A stretch of 37,777 nucleotides of DNA from Gnetum montanum (GCA_015680685.1 MNCI01038085.1:636551-674327); one strand, 5' to 3'; numbered from the stretch's first letter, positions 1 through 10,775 are shown. Translations and numbers: made by a program. Notes: a model not told the origin generated them from the sequence alone.

Positions 1-870
1 ATCAATAGGGGGTGCAAAAACAAAGCAAACTACTAATCTTGGTCACTAGAGGGATGTTAGAGTTGAAATGAAGGTTGATGTTGAGTTCTGGAAGCTTCTA
101 CAGGCATTCGAAGGCATTTTCCAAGTGTCACACTATTTACGCTACACAGTGTAATGGAGTATAGCATGAATACATAGAAAACTTTTGCAAATTTTGGCTT
201 GTGATGTTGTCTACACTGCGTAGCATAGTAGAGTGTAGCACCCATATTTTGATGAATTTTGACAAAATTTGCAATGTTTCTTCATAGCACACTGACCACA
301 TTTTGGGGGTGAAGCAATATAGGTAGCCTTAAAAGTCAAAAAATTTCCAAATGCACCTTCCATGTCTAGATAGCTTGATAGACTTTTGGTCCAACACATA
401 GAAAAATTTGAGCCCTGACACCTGCGCTGTGCTATCTATGTTATGAAGCATATCAAAGTGTAATAGGCCCAAAAGATAGAAAATTTGCCAAACTATTGTT
501 TCTATCCTGAGCACCTTTGACAACTCCTAGCCTAGTACTTAGGTGGACTGGCAACTGGAACATGTGTCAAGTTGGGCAAGCTAAAGAGCATAGTAAGCTT
601 GATAGTTTAGGAGATAGAAAATTTTCCAAACTGTTTAGTCCATCCTCAATGCCCCTTGGCCACTTCTGGCTTGACATTTGTGAAAATTGGCCTTGGAAGT
701 AGGTGCTACACTAGTTGTGCTGGGAAGCATAGCAGGCAGACTTAGAAAACTCTTGCATACATCAGGAATTCTAGTGTGTCATTTTGTCTATGCTACACAA
801 CATGACACTAGACTTAGAAAATTATTTTCCAAGTTTTGACATTTAGACAAATCTGCCATTGAATTGTAGG
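1..870. repeat. Degenerate tandem array, ~70 bp period
   Basis: The motif tagaaaattt(t/g)ccaaa and variants recur near 172, 258, 336, 399, 477, 614, 742 and 814. The spacings cluster around 64-86 bp or about twice that. Between them, variants of gctacac(a/t)gtgta and agcatag also recur. I read this as an old, diverged tandem array. No conserved open frame runs through it, and the short open frames here have no protein-like character. Its parent element is unknown. Confidence 0.4.
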
Positions 871-899
871 AGTCCAAAATTAGTGGTGTTTTAGTAGCG

Positions 900-2560
900 T
901 CTCTTTCTTGATGACTTGGTCTAAGGTTTTTTTCTTTTGGATATCACAAACCTATGCAACTTTTTTCTAGATTGATGGATCCCTATTGTATTCTTTAGCT
1001 GATTTCCTTTTTCTAAGTCCTCCTTCTTATTTTTCCACTTGATTGATGAGTCTTTGAATCTGATGGGTAGTTAATCCTAATATTTTGTCTTGCACATAAA
1101 CCCTAAGGATCTCTCTTTTTTTCACTTCTCAACCCATCTATAATGTGCCGTAGCTATTCCTTTGATAAAAATCCATGGCCTAGGCATCCATGTAACAGTG
1201 AATAATATTTGTCCATTGTTGCATCAAGGGACTCATGATTCCTTTGTTTCCAATTCTAGATTTTCTTTCTTATGTTTGATAGTCATGAATATATCTAATA
1301 TCTATCATTAAAAATGTCAAGCACTGTACTCTAGTGTTTGATGGATTTAGGTTCTAGTGACTTGTACTAGCATTTTTCTTCCTTTACAAGTGTTCTAGGA
1401 AATAGCTTCAATTACTACCAATCACTCTCTATATTTCAAAGGGAATAAGCATCATGTAATACTTGAAGGTGATGCTGAGGATCAACATTGTAACCTCCTT
1501 AAAATTAGGGCATGTTATTCATATCTAGCCATTTGGTTCAGCTATCTTGCACATGCTTGGTTGCTATGTAGATTTCTTCCTAAATGTTGATCATGTTCTA
1601 GGATGTCATAAAGGGTTCATCATCATGATCAGGTTCATATGCTCTATGGTAGTGGTGACCCCTTCTATGCTCGTGCCTCTCTTCTCTCTCTATGTCTCCT
1701 TATTTCATACTCCTCAACTTCATAATAATAATATCTTGTGTATTGATCATGATGACCATGAGCTCTTCTCTATTCCCTACCAAAATATTAGTACTTTTGT
1801 TGTCTCCTATCATAGTCCTCTAATAATTATGATGAAGTAGAGGAGGTAGTAGGAGAATAGTGCCAATTGGTTCCCCTTTCATGACTCTTGTGAGTTTCCT
1901 TGTAGGCCTCAGTAGGATTCCTTGGCCTAGAGACCTTCTTGTATCTTGAGTTAGTAGCCTTTCCCTTGTGTGGCTCTACTAGAGTAGAGTGAAGTTAGGC
2001 ATTAATAGGTTCTTCTAATCTAATGATAGATGTCTTTGATAGCTCCTCATGGTTCTGGTGGAGTTGTTCCAAAATGAACTAATTAGTATCAAGCCCTTCT
2101 ATGACAACAAATATGTTGGCTTTCTTCCATTTGGTATGAACATGCTTGATTTTCATAGTAGCATCTCTTTTTATCTACTCCCTTGTAGGTTCCTAGGGTC
2201 TGGTCATGTGTTGAGTCACATGACACCCTTTTTGAATATGGTCCAAGTGCATTCCTCTTAGAGAAGTTGGTTGCATGTTTAGTGCTACACATTTGGGATG
2301 TAGAACTATGTTGCCTTGCATATCTCTCCACCTCATTTATTTTTCCTAATGGAATATGAAGATGAAGTATATATGGTATGAATTAGTGTGAGAATAAATA
2401 ATATGTGTCTACATTGGCATTTCCCAATCTTCTTCATCAACAATTCTATACTACTCCTTGTTTTCTTGAAAGGTGATAATTGATCATTATGTGAAACCAT
2501 GTTATTGTTTCTTGATGGTTTGTGTTAAGTGTGATTTTTATTAAGGTTGTAGATATTAGA
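900..2560 (-). pseudogene. gag: Ty3/gypsy gag remnant (element E)
   Basis: Read on the minus strand, this is a decayed Gag, the structural polyprotein that packages retrotransposon RNA. From the N-terminal side it has a His/Arg/Asp-rich stretch (about 1640-1800). Next is a capsid-like block beginning MNNMP near 1522-1508 with GGYNVDPQHHLQ, and LKLFPRTLVKEE downstream. The C-terminal part contains THQIQRLINQVEK and AKEYNRDPS (about 1090-974). The same blocks occur in the same order in element B (MNNIPQFEGGYNADPQ, LKLFPWTLVKEK, SHQIQRLLEQVAKKEG, AEEYNRDPSF). Many stops and frame changes make it non-functional. The similarity fades near 900, where the element appears truncated. Confidence 0.75.
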
Positions 2561-2618
2561 GTTAGGTTCTGATACAACGAACTTTGAAAAATTAATTACT
2601 TACTATAACATTGACTTA

Positions 2619-2636
2619 TCCCTAGCAATGACATCA
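2619..2636 (-). other. Primer-binding site relic (tRNA-Asp type), element E
   Basis: Immediately inside the LTR end, the minus strand reads TGATGTCATTGCTAGGGA. The plant tRNA-Asp complement is TGGCGCCGTTGCCGGGGA. Every difference is a G-to-A or C-to-T transition, mostly at CpG sites, as expected from methyl-cytosine deamination. Confidence 0.7.
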
Positions 2637-2637
2637 A

Positions 2638-3420
2638 TGATGAGTAGCGGAGTATCCAAAATCCAACCATATGAGATATGAGTGTTCACACATAATCTTA
2701 GTCAAACTTCACAAATAAGACAATGTTATTATATTAGTAATTGGCTAGCATTCACAATCATTATCTTCCCATGTGAGTTAGTAAAATCAATGTGTATGGT
2801 TTAACTCATGGTGGGGTATATGATATTGATGTTGTATTGGCCGTTGGGCTCCTAGTAAACATGAAGTGAAAGTAAGGGTTTCTAGATCTAAGTGTAGTAA
2901 AACAAATCTAAGCTAGCCTATGCAATAAGCAACCTATCCTGATCATTCAGTCACACCTTGGACTTCATGTAACTACTACCAGGATTATCAGGTACTACAC
3001 TACTAGGCTTACCAAGTGATAGTACTACTGGGTTACCAAGTACTTACACTTACATGCTCGAGATTAGTTGTACTCATTTATCTTAATGACATTAAAAGTA
3101 AATTGCAAGTAATCATAAACATTAACTATGAAAATAGTAAATAGTAACAAAAGTAAAACTAAGTGTTTCTACAATGATGTAGAGTAATTTTGATCTTTAT
3201 TGTTGGTCATGCAATACATCAAAGTACATCACACTCAAATAAAGATTTCATTAAATTACAATACATTATACTACAAACACATACTACTAATTACTAAATT
3301 CAAGAAAAAAAATTGAAAGAGTTCTATTACTAAGCTATCACAACTATTGCAGATCTGTGTGCCCAAGTGTTCCTTATATAGGTTGGCACGCATCTCGTAA
3401 TATTTTTTATACAATAACAT
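2638..3420 (-). mobile_element. 5' LTR of element E (minus strand), diverged
   Basis: The inner end is tgatgagtagc at 2638, facing the primer site. Its U5/R parts match the other LTRs here, for example the block 2905-3060 with the 'ggttaccaagta' and 'atgctcgagattag' motifs. The R hairpin arms are atctttatt (3193-3201) and aataaagat (3238-3246). A TATA-like ccttatata lies near 3370-3380 in the expected place. The U3 outer end cannot be recognised, so the right limit is approximate. The element runs leftwards into the gag remnant. Confidence 0.65.
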
Positions 3421-3589
3421 ATGTTGAGATGCAATAATGTTTCTAGAAAATCTTAGATACAATATCATTAACTTAAAATTTTTGGATTTATTAGCTTACA
3501 AGAATAAAATACATATTTGGACTTTTGAAATCAAGTGACATAGCACTAGGCTATATATTTTGGATGTACCTATAGTCATTATTTCAAGT
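3421..3589. other. Unassigned AT-rich spacer
   Basis: I see no gene or repeat here. It may hold the remaining U3 of element E's LTR or the 3' tail of the LINE fragment. Confidence 0.4.
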
Positions 3590-4150
3590 TTCAATGTGTC
3601 CCTCTTGTTCCCCAAAGGTATGTATTAGTCTACCTCTTTGGTTTCCCTGAAGCTTTATTAAGGTAACCTCTTCTAACATGATCATTCTTGGTCTTCTTAA
3701 CACATGATCAAACCATCTAAGATAACATTTCTTAATATTCTTATCTCTAGGAACTACTTCCAAACTTCCCCTAACAAAAGAGGAGTTAATTCAATCTTTT
3801 CTAGTATCATCCAATATTTGTCTTTGCCTAAACTTTTCTACCACATGCACACCTTACACCTAATAGTGTTGAAAGGCTATCATTCTATAATATAAAGAAT
3901 CATAAGCCTAATAGCAATTTTATAAAACTTACCCTTCAACTTAGTAGGAAAAATTCTATTACAAAACATAATACTAGCTTCCCATCATTTCCTTCAACTC
4001 GCTTTAATTTATTTGTCACATTATTGTGAATCCTACCATGCATTTGTACTAGAGACCCATGGTATTTAAATTCTTTGCATTGAAATTTTTTTTAATTTTG
4101 AATTCTAATCTTCATTTCCTAGATTAGTGAGTTGTTAGTTCTATGATTAG
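3590..4150 (-). pseudogene. RTE-type LINE reverse transcriptase, C-terminal fragment
   Basis: Minus-strand translation gives pieces of the C-terminal part of plant RTE-like LINE ORF2. They appear in the family order with frame changes: KYHGSLVQ..GRIHNNVT (about 4078-4020), FPTKLKGKFYKIAIR (about 3955-3905), and YLRWFDHVLRRP (about 3725-3690). RTE-type proteins carry YLGSIIQ..GEID.DVTHRI, VP.KLKGKFYRTAIRPAMLYG and LRWFGHVxRRP in these positions. These elements copy their own RNA into target DNA. Only the 3' end survives, as usual for 5'-truncated LINE insertions. On the right it stops at element A's LTR, which may have inserted into it; no LINE remainder was recognised beyond element A. Confidence 0.7.
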
Positions 4151-5002
4151 AGATGAACCATGATTTGTCAGGCTCCGATATCAAACCTGTGATATTGGGT
4201 ACATGATATCACGACTTGGCTAATGATATTGGATACATCATATCATGGTTCCTATGTAAGCCTATAAATACCACATTTGTATGCACAGGAAAGTAGTAGA
4301 AGTTAGTGTTAGAGTAAGTGTAGAAGTAGACTCTTTTTTATCATTTTTTAGTTCATCTCAACCCTTTCCCTAGTGCATGCCCACAGTGTGATGATTGTAA
4401 TTGTATGGAACCTTTATTTGAGTGTGATGTACTTGGACATGGACATTACTGGCAATAAAGATCAAGATTACTTCATCATTGTAGTATTCACTTAGTTTTA
4501 ACTGTTATTGTTATTTATTGCTTTCTTACTTAATATTTCTTTACCTTCCTCTACTATCCCTATTATTAAACGTACAATAAATATGACTTAATCATGAGCA
4601 TTTAAGTATGACTACTTGGTATCCTAGTAGCACACCTAGGACATGCACGTGGTAATCCAAGTAGTATTACATGAGTTTCAAGACGTGTATGGATGATTAA
4701 GGATAGATTCTAATCACACTTAGGCTAGCTTAGATTCTCTTCTTTTATTCCCTCTTAGCTTAATCAAAGTTATTTTCCATTGCCTCTAGGAGTAGCACTA
4801 GTTTAGGACCACATCATACACCTCACTCTAGACTAAACCATACATGACAAAGAAAATACTAATCCAGGTGGGAAAATAGTGAACTACGATCAATGAGTAA
4901 CTATCTAGAAACCACAACTAGTTTGTGTATGGAGTTCAAATAGATCATGCATGAACGCTCATATTCATATGGTTGAGTGTAGGGGTACCTCAACAGCCAT
5001 CA
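4151..5002 (+). repeat. 5' LTR of element A
   Basis: It begins agatgaaccatg (first T of TGATGA mutated) and ends ccatca, next to the primer site. U3 has GATATC/GATATT repeats (4180-4255) and a TATA box cctataaata at 4261-4270. R has the stem ctttatt (4412-4418)/aataaag (4454-4460) around a poly(A) signal. It lacks about 17 bp of the GATATC array that the right LTR keeps. The two LTRs clearly differ at many sites, so insertion is old. Confidence 0.85.
4261..4270 (+). promoter_or_regulatory. LTR TATA box (element A, 5')
   Basis: cctataaata, preceded by 'atgtaag'. The same context is at 8330-8339 in the other LTR. It also appears on the minus strand at 9710-9719 in the inverted LTR. It is the likely core promoter of the element transcript. 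Confidence 0.65.
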
Positions 5003-5003
5003 T

Positions 5004-5021
5004 TGGCATCATTGCTAAGGA
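5004..5021 (+). other. Primer-binding site, element A
   Basis: TGGCATCATTGCTAAGGA directly follows the LTR end. It differs from the complement of the plant tRNA-Asp 3' end only by transitions at six positions. This site would have primed minus-strand DNA synthesis. Confidence 0.75.
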
Positions 5022-5151
5022 TGGTGCTAGTTATTTAGATTAGTTATATCATAAAAGATCACTATAACAAAGTATTCCTAATATATCTTTTAGAAAGAAA
5101 CTTAATTTCAATCAAGTCACACACAAATTCACAAAAATTTCTCTCTCATAA

Positions 5152-6180
5152 GACTATGATAACACAGCAACTAGTAGGGAAATTCATTGGAGAACCAACG
5201 AATTATACAATGATGAAGATAAATCTTGGAGTACTCACTCTAATGCAGGGGTCTCCTATGTACATAAAAAAAGACAACATCATCCCAACTTACAAATTCA
5301 TAAAATACCTAGTGATGATGAACCCCTGCTGATCACTAAGAGCCTAATGAATATACAAGAGGCTATTCGAATATCCCGTAGGCATCGTAAGGAAAGTCAT
5401 CAGGCACACCCTTCATATCATCTGAGCCCAAGTTCCTATCAAATTCAGCATCCTGTTTTCCCAACTAGGTCAACATCATCTATCTCATCAAATGGTTATC
5501 ATTCTCCTAAATACTATCAATCCATATCCTATCTAACACAATCACCACCTCATGTGTCTTACACTTCTCCTCAATTTCAATATTCTCATCCTTCACCTCC
5601 TTCTACATCACGACCAATTGTACCCAAAGGGTTTGCACCATAGCATCAACCCATAAATGTTACTTGTGTTGCTACTGTCAACAGCAATGGGAATCCTCCA
5701 CAACATTGAAGGCATTCCTTCTTTATACATGACAATGGAAAGAGATATCAAAGTTCCAAGACCACTACATCCTGCCACTTAGCACAATCACAACACTATG
5801 GCACATCTTTCTCTTCAAATACAACACCTCATGTTACCTTATTCGTGCCACCACTCAACACTCCAACAACTATGCAACCTAATGAATATAGCCACGTAGG
5901 AAAACATACCAATCCTTTCATACCATCTTATGGTCAAGGGTGCCATAGTGGGTCAACCCCATGTCAATTAACCACATCTTATAACTTGCCCCACTATGTC
6001 AACTTTAATCAAGTGTGTTAACCCCAATTTGGATACATTCCAACCACTGCATCAAAAGACACCTAGTGGTTTGGATATGATCAATCTCCAATATTTCCAA
6101 CATGTATGGATCTTGACTTTCCGTTTATTAATTCTAGCCATGATCAAAAGTTTAGTCATGCGGGATATTCCCCATTCTAA
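5152..6180 (+). pseudogene. Gln/Ser/Pro/Tyr-rich reading frame of element A, four internal stops
   Basis: One frame stays open for 343 codons without any frameshift. It is interrupted only by TAG at 5641, TGA at 5707, TAA at 6019 and TAG at 6064. Each of these can arise from a Gln, Arg or Trp codon by one transition. The first in-frame ATG is at 5347, but homogeneous composition begins at 5152, so the original start may lie further upstream or have been lost. The product is rich in Ser, Pro, Gln, Tyr and His (HPSYHLSPSSYQIQHPVF, YTSPQFQYSHPSPPSTSRP) and has no recognised capsid or enzyme domain. Elements B and E have a loosely similar Pro-rich stretch between gag and protease. It occupies the place of gag-pol and may be a structural or RNA-binding protein; that is inference. 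Confidence 0.55.
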
Positions 6181-6189
6181 CGAGCACAA

Positions 6190-6305
6190 TTAATAAATGT
6201 TTTTCCTTTTCTTCAATTTTATAATTTTTTGTTTTCCAATTTTTCATCTTTTTATTTTTTGTTTCATATTTTTATTTTTTGTTTTATCTTATTATTTTTT
6301 ATGGG
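6190..6305 (+). repeat. T-rich tract after the element A reading frame
   Basis: About 115 bases are mostly T, with repeated 'tttttattttttgtt' units, starting 10 bases after the terminal stop. Element B has a similar tract (25363-25445) right after its pol stop. This makes it a shared landmark between the coding part and the 3' region. Confidence 0.6.
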
Positions 6306-7585
6306 TAATCTCATCTATGAATAAAACACTCATATGAATCGTTGGTTGAGGTGTTCCTCTATGCTATCAAGTCTCAAGTGACTAATTATTTGGACAATGA
6401 GCCCACAACATCCACCCATCAATTCTATTAATAAGAGGTTCGACTCTAGAAATGAGATATTCTTAATATCATTAAAACTTAAAGTAATTTTGTGCTCATT
6501 ATGCCCAGAGCAAAGAATGATGGACTAAGAAGGAATGGCCAGGGTGTGACATCAAGGGTACTTGTGGATTCTTTTTGATAGCATCTATAGGTGCTATCAT
6601 GTGGCCTGATTGTACTAAGATCCTTGTAGATCTAACGTAAAATGGAAGTAAGAGTAATAAAGGTACTCAAAAAAAATGTTATTCTAGGGTGTTCCATTGG
6701 AAAGACATGCACCCATGCTTGAAGGTAGGTGGCTTATCTAGGTTATGCATCAAAAAATAAAAGAGAGAAAAAAAAAGGAGAAAAAATATGTCGAAGAAGC
6801 TAAGAAAAATGTATGTCACAAAGAAATTCTAAATCACTCCTCCCCTACATAAAACATCAAGTGATCGTACACCTTACTGTCATGATGCTCTTATGGTTGT
6901 CCATCATTGGATGAAACAATGCAATGTCGCTGATCGTAGGAATGGACTTGGTCCTGATTTTGGAGTGACATGCTAATGGCACATTAATCATGCCCTACAC
7001 TGAAGATTCATTATGCCCTGGGTCAGTTACCTCATGTCCTGATCTCTGTGATCCCTTCTACAATATGTCTCACCTCACTATTTATGTATTTTTGACTTGT
7101 GTCTTGTGTAGCATATAATTCCTACCTCATCATGGTAGTATCTACATGTGTGTGTTTTGTGGAACTGGTGTGGATTACAATTAACCCTTTTAGTGCCTAT
7201 GGACATTTTCTTGTGTGGTTACACAAGGCATGATTGCTAGGAACTTGGCTTGGGAAGGATCCACTTGTGTAACTTTTGTAATTTGCACTCTTTGCATATC
7301 ACCACATCATTTTATACCCTCCAAGTACCTCATTGCCAAATCTATTCTTTCCTTTGTCATCATTTTATTGAATGTTCCTCAAAACTGTTACATGTCCTTT
7401 TATGTGTCAGCTAAACAAATCAGGGCTAACATTAAACTTTTAGGGAAACTTCCTTGAAAAACTTTCTAAATCTAAAATCATACTAAGTGAAGAATTTAAT
7501 GTTTATTAAAGGCAATGAGTGAGGTATGAAATAAGTGAAGTTCTTTCAATAACCTTACTAACAATTGATCTTTGTGTGATTATAG
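6306..7585 (+). other. 3' non-coding region of element A
   Basis: It is homologous in order to the 3' region of B. Shared features are 'caatgagcccacaacatccac' near 6396 (B: 'caatgagtccacatcgtccac' near 25604) and the motif agggtgtgacatcaaggg at 6541-6558. The A-rich stretch 6740-6790 is low complexity. An 80-codon hydrophobic frame at 7215-7457 has no counterpart in B or C, and I do not count it as a gene. Confidence 0.5.
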
Positions 7586-8014
7586 ATGGCCCCTAAAAGA
7601 GGACAACAAGAAGGACCTTCTCAAGGTGCAACTGAACATCCAAGGAAAGGCAGAGACCAAGGACCTCATGCAAAACATGTAGAGAAGGAGGCACAATCAT
7701 TCAACATCCATCAGGGAACTCTTGTCACTGCACAAACTAGCCAAGAAAAAGGTGGAGAGGTCAACACCCAAATCTATGAAGAGGATCAACAGCTATTTGC
7801 AGCATGGCATGTCAAGGCCAATCAAGTGTTCCCACAGCTACCATGTCCATAGGAACTGCTAACTCCATCAAATATTGGAACATCAGCATGGATGATTCAT
7901 AATCCTCAAGTAGAAGAGAAGAAACGTCAGGTGCTTCTTTAACAGTATCAATCTCAAAAGCTTGGAGTGCAGGATAAAGGAAAGGCACTCATGGAAGAGC
8001 CACTGCCACCATGA
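7586..8014 (+). pseudogene. 3' reading frame of element A (MAPKRGQQEG...), two internal stops
   Basis: A 143-codon frame begins with ATG at 7586, directly after a splice-acceptor-like tttgtgtgattatag. It ends with TGA at 8012. It is interrupted only by TAG (7850-7852) and TAA (7940-7942), each one C-to-T change from a Gln codon. The N-terminus is basic and hydrophilic (MAPKRGQQEGPSQG, HPRKGRDQGPHAKH). The rest is Gln/Glu/Lys-rich, with no membrane segment or signal peptide. Athila/Tat relatives often have an extra ORF at this position, sometimes called env-like, but nothing here resembles an envelope protein. Function unknown. Confidence 0.5.
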
Positions 8015-8189
8015 ACCACATGAGTTCCAATAAGTTCTGCAATTTTGTGTTTGTGTCCTAATTTTGTCGTATTCAATTCTCCACTATAGCATAAATAAAT
8101 TCCTAGCTAGTCAATAATCCCATACCTATCCACTATGTAATCAATTGGGCTTGTTCTTGTTTTTTTTTTGACTCAAGGACAAGTTTTCA

Positions 8190-8205
8190 TTCAGTTGTGG
8201 GGGTA
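8190..8205 (+). other. Polypurine tract, element A
   Basis: ttcagttgtgggggta abuts the right LTR at 8206. B (27221-27237) has ttcagtcgtgggggta, and the reverse complement occurs in B' and C. It primes plus-strand DNA synthesis. Confidence 0.7.
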
Positions 8206-9053
8206 TGATGAATCATGATTTGTCAGGATTTGATGTCAAACCCACAATATCAGACCCTTGATATCAGGTACACGATATCACAACTTGGCTAATGATATTG
8301 GATACACAATATCATGGTTCCTATGTAAGCCTATAAATACAATATTTGGGTGCATAGGAAAGTAGTAGAAGTTCATGTTAAAGTAAGTGTAGAAGTATAT
8401 TCTTTTTATCATTTTTTAGTTCATCTCAACCCTTTCCCCAGTGCATGCCTACAGTGTGATGATTATAATTGTATGGAACCTTTATTCAAGTGTGATGTAC
8501 CTGGACACATACATGACTAGCAATAAATATCATGATTAATTCATCATTGCAACATTCACTTAGTTTTAACTATCATTATTATTTATTTCTTTCTTACTTA
8601 ATATTTATTTACCTTACCCTATTATCCCTGTTATTAAACAAAGAATGAATACAACTTAATCACGAACATTTAAGTGTGACTACCTAGTATCCTAGTAGCA
8701 TACCTAGGGCATGCACTTGGTAATCCTAGTAGTAGTACACGAGGTTCAAGATGTGTACAGATGATTAAGGATAGATGCTTATCATAGTTAGGCTAGCTTA
8801 GATTCTCTTCACCCATTCCCTCTTAACTTAATCAAAGTTATTTTCCATTGCCTCTAGGAGTAGCACTAGTTTAGGACCACATCATACACCTCACTCTGGA
8901 CTAAACGATACATGACAAAGAAAATACTAGTCTAGGTGGGAAGATAGTGAACTATGATCAATGAGTAACTATCTAGATACCACAACTAGTCCATCTATGG
9001 AGTTCAATCGAATCGTGTGTGAACATTTGTATCTGTATGGTTAAGTATAGGGG
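8206..9053 (+). repeat. 3' LTR of element A, 3'-truncated
   Basis: It begins TGATGAATCATG. It has the GATATC array (8255-8312), TATA box (8330-8339) and R stem ctttatt (8480-8486)/aataaat (8522-8528). It matches the 5' LTR up to 'aagtatagggg', then breaks about 20 bases before the expected end and joins the inverted LTR. Confidence 0.85.
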
Positions 9054-9842
9054 TAGTTTTGGTATCTAGACAGTTACTCATTGATCACAATTTGTTATCT
9101 TCCCACCTGGACTAGTATTTTCTTTGTCGCATATGGTTTAGTCCAAAGTGAGATGTATGATGTTGTCTTAAACTAGTGCTACTCCTAGAGGCAATGGAAA
9201 ATAACTTTAATTAAGCTAAGAGGGAATGAAAGGAGAGAATCTAAGCTAGCCTACGTGTGATTAGCATTTATCCTTAATCATTCGTACACATCTTGGACTT
9301 TGTATACTACTATTGGGATTACCAAGTAGATGTCCTAGGTACGCTACTGGGATACCAAGTAGTCACACTTAAATGCTCGTGATTAAGCCATATGCATTCC
9401 ACGTTTAATAACAGGGATCAGAAATGAAGGTAGAGAAATATTAATTAAGAAGTAATAAATAACAATAATAGTAAGCAATTAAAACTAAGTGAATGCTACA
9501 ATGATGAAGTAATCACAATCTTTATTATTGGTCATGTGCATGTCCACGTATGTTAGACTCAAATAAAGGTTCCGTACAATTACAATCATCACAATATGGG
9601 CATGCACTAGGGAAAGGGTTAAGATGAACTAAAAATGAAAAAAAAAAGACTCTACTTCTACACTTACTCTAACACTAAATCTAACTCCTTCTTATGCACC
9701 TAAATGTGGTATTTATAGGCTTACATAGGAATCACGATATCATGTATCCAATATCATTAACCAGGCCACGATATCATGTACCCAATATCAAGGGTCTGAT
9801 ATCGTGGGTTTGATATTAAAGCCTAACAAATCATGATTCATC
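9054..9842 (-). mobile_element. Inverted family-A LTR fragment
   Basis: On the minus strand this starts TGATGAATCATG at 9842 and carries a GATATC array (9735-9825). It also has TATA (9710-9719), the R stem (9562-9568/9520-9526) and most of U5. It stops near 9054, short of the U5 end. No polypurine tract or primer site adjoins it, so it is a truncated solo LTR or a rearranged LTR. It differs from both element A LTRs at many positions, so it is not a fresh duplicate of either. Confidence 0.8.
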
Positions 9843-10439
9843 ATTTACATAAAAAAATTTTCTATAGTATAATACATCATGATATGAATGTGAATTATTA
9901 TTTGTTTTTAATTATGTAGAATATTCTTAAATAAAAAATAGTAATAGGAGAAAATGTGCTAAGCCATTTGCAAGTATAAAGCCATGGGCATACTGATTTT
10001 TATATATTATTTAGTAGATAGAGTATGATATATGATGAAAAGAGTTCATGTTAATAAAACATTTTTCTTTGGTATATTATATGAAATGTTTAAGTGGAGA
10101 CCCAGTTGAATGGAGAGCTTATAACATTATACAGCATATACATCTAGGATGTAGGAAACAATGTCTATACAAATCCCTCAAATAATATTGAAAGTTTATT
10201 ACAATTAGAAAAATAATTGTGACAATAAATTAGCCAAGATGCTATTACTAGTCATAGAATGATAATGTTAAATAAATATAATATTTTGTTCCTCACACTC
10301 CAAGGATAGCATATTAGTAATGCTAATTAATATTTCATCAATAACACCACTCTAGGGAACAACTATTGGCAATGGTAAATAATATTTCATCCATAATGTT
10401 TCCATTGCTAACAAAAAATAATATGGTTTTAAATAATGC
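9843..10439. other. AT-rich stretch, nothing assigned
   Basis: I see no protein-like frame, repeat or structure. It may hold older copia sequence upstream of the RNase H relic, but this cannot be supported. Confidence 0.4.
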
Positions 10440-10760
10440 TAAGAAATAAATAATATGAGCATGATCTTGGTGAACATGGCACACGAGGATGACATTATCT
10501 TCATAGTGGCTACAAGGACAACCTAGTGTTGACATAGTACATGTCTTCCACAAGCAATGTGATAGAATATGTAATGGCACCTGCTAAGAGAGCAACGAAG
10601 GAAAGGATTGGTCAATCTTTTGTTATCCAATCTATCATGACAAGTGTGATTCTATGCATAGGAAGTAGTACTAATCAAACCATGAATCATTTATTGTGAA
10701 TATATATAAGGACATCAAGTGAACCATTCACACTTTATCCCAACTATAATAGATAGATTG
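10440..10760 (+). pseudogene. Ty1/copia RNase H end, relic
   Basis: Nucleotide and frame-switching protein similarity to the end of copia pol is visible. An 'aaggacaacctagtgttg' segment (10514-10531) corresponds to the K(R/K)QPTV motif. STSNVIEYVMA..ATKE (10547-10602) parallels the ST(T/A)EAEYMA..ATKEA region. 'catttattgtgaatatata' near 10687 parallels the YHFIRE region. The spacing to the polypurine tract is as expected. RNase H removes the RNA template during reverse transcription. Stops and frame changes abolish function. Confidence 0.5.
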
Positions 10761-10775
10761 AAAAAAGGTGGAGAT
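10761..10775 (+). other. Copia-type polypurine tract
   Basis: aaaaaaggtggagat is followed by TGTAGGAAC at 10776. GGTGGAGATTGT is a typical junction of polypurine tract and LTR start in plant copia elements. The RNase H relic just upstream supports this reading. Confidence 0.5.

Larger units (their letters stand above)
4151..9053 (+). mobile_element. Element A: pol-less (non-autonomous) Ty3/gypsy-type LTR retrotransposon
   Basis: Two direct LTRs (4151-5002 and 8206-9053) flank a 3.2 kb interior. The interior has a tRNA-Asp-type primer site, a long Gln/Ser/Pro-rich frame, a T-rich tract, a 3' region homologous to that of elements B and C, a second short frame, and the family polypurine tract. 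No protease, reverse transcriptase, RNase H or integrase motif was seen in any frame. This resembles the large non-autonomous derivatives (LARD-like) that rely on enzymes from autonomous relatives; element B belongs to such a relative family. The last ~20 bp of the right LTR are missing at an abrupt junction with an inverted LTR, so no target duplication can be tested. Confidence 0.8.

Noticed and set aside
7215-7457. 80-codon hydrophobic frame in element A, considered as an env-like protein
   Set aside because: No counterpart in B or C, no signal peptide or glycoprotein pattern, and poor start context.
9054-9842. Possibility that the inverted LTR is a recent copy of element A's right LTR
   Set aside because: It differs from both A LTRs at many sites, including the GATATC array and R loop, so a recent inverted duplication is unlikely.
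10338-10580. 80-codon minus-strand frame
   Set aside because: It is antisense to the copia RNase H relic.
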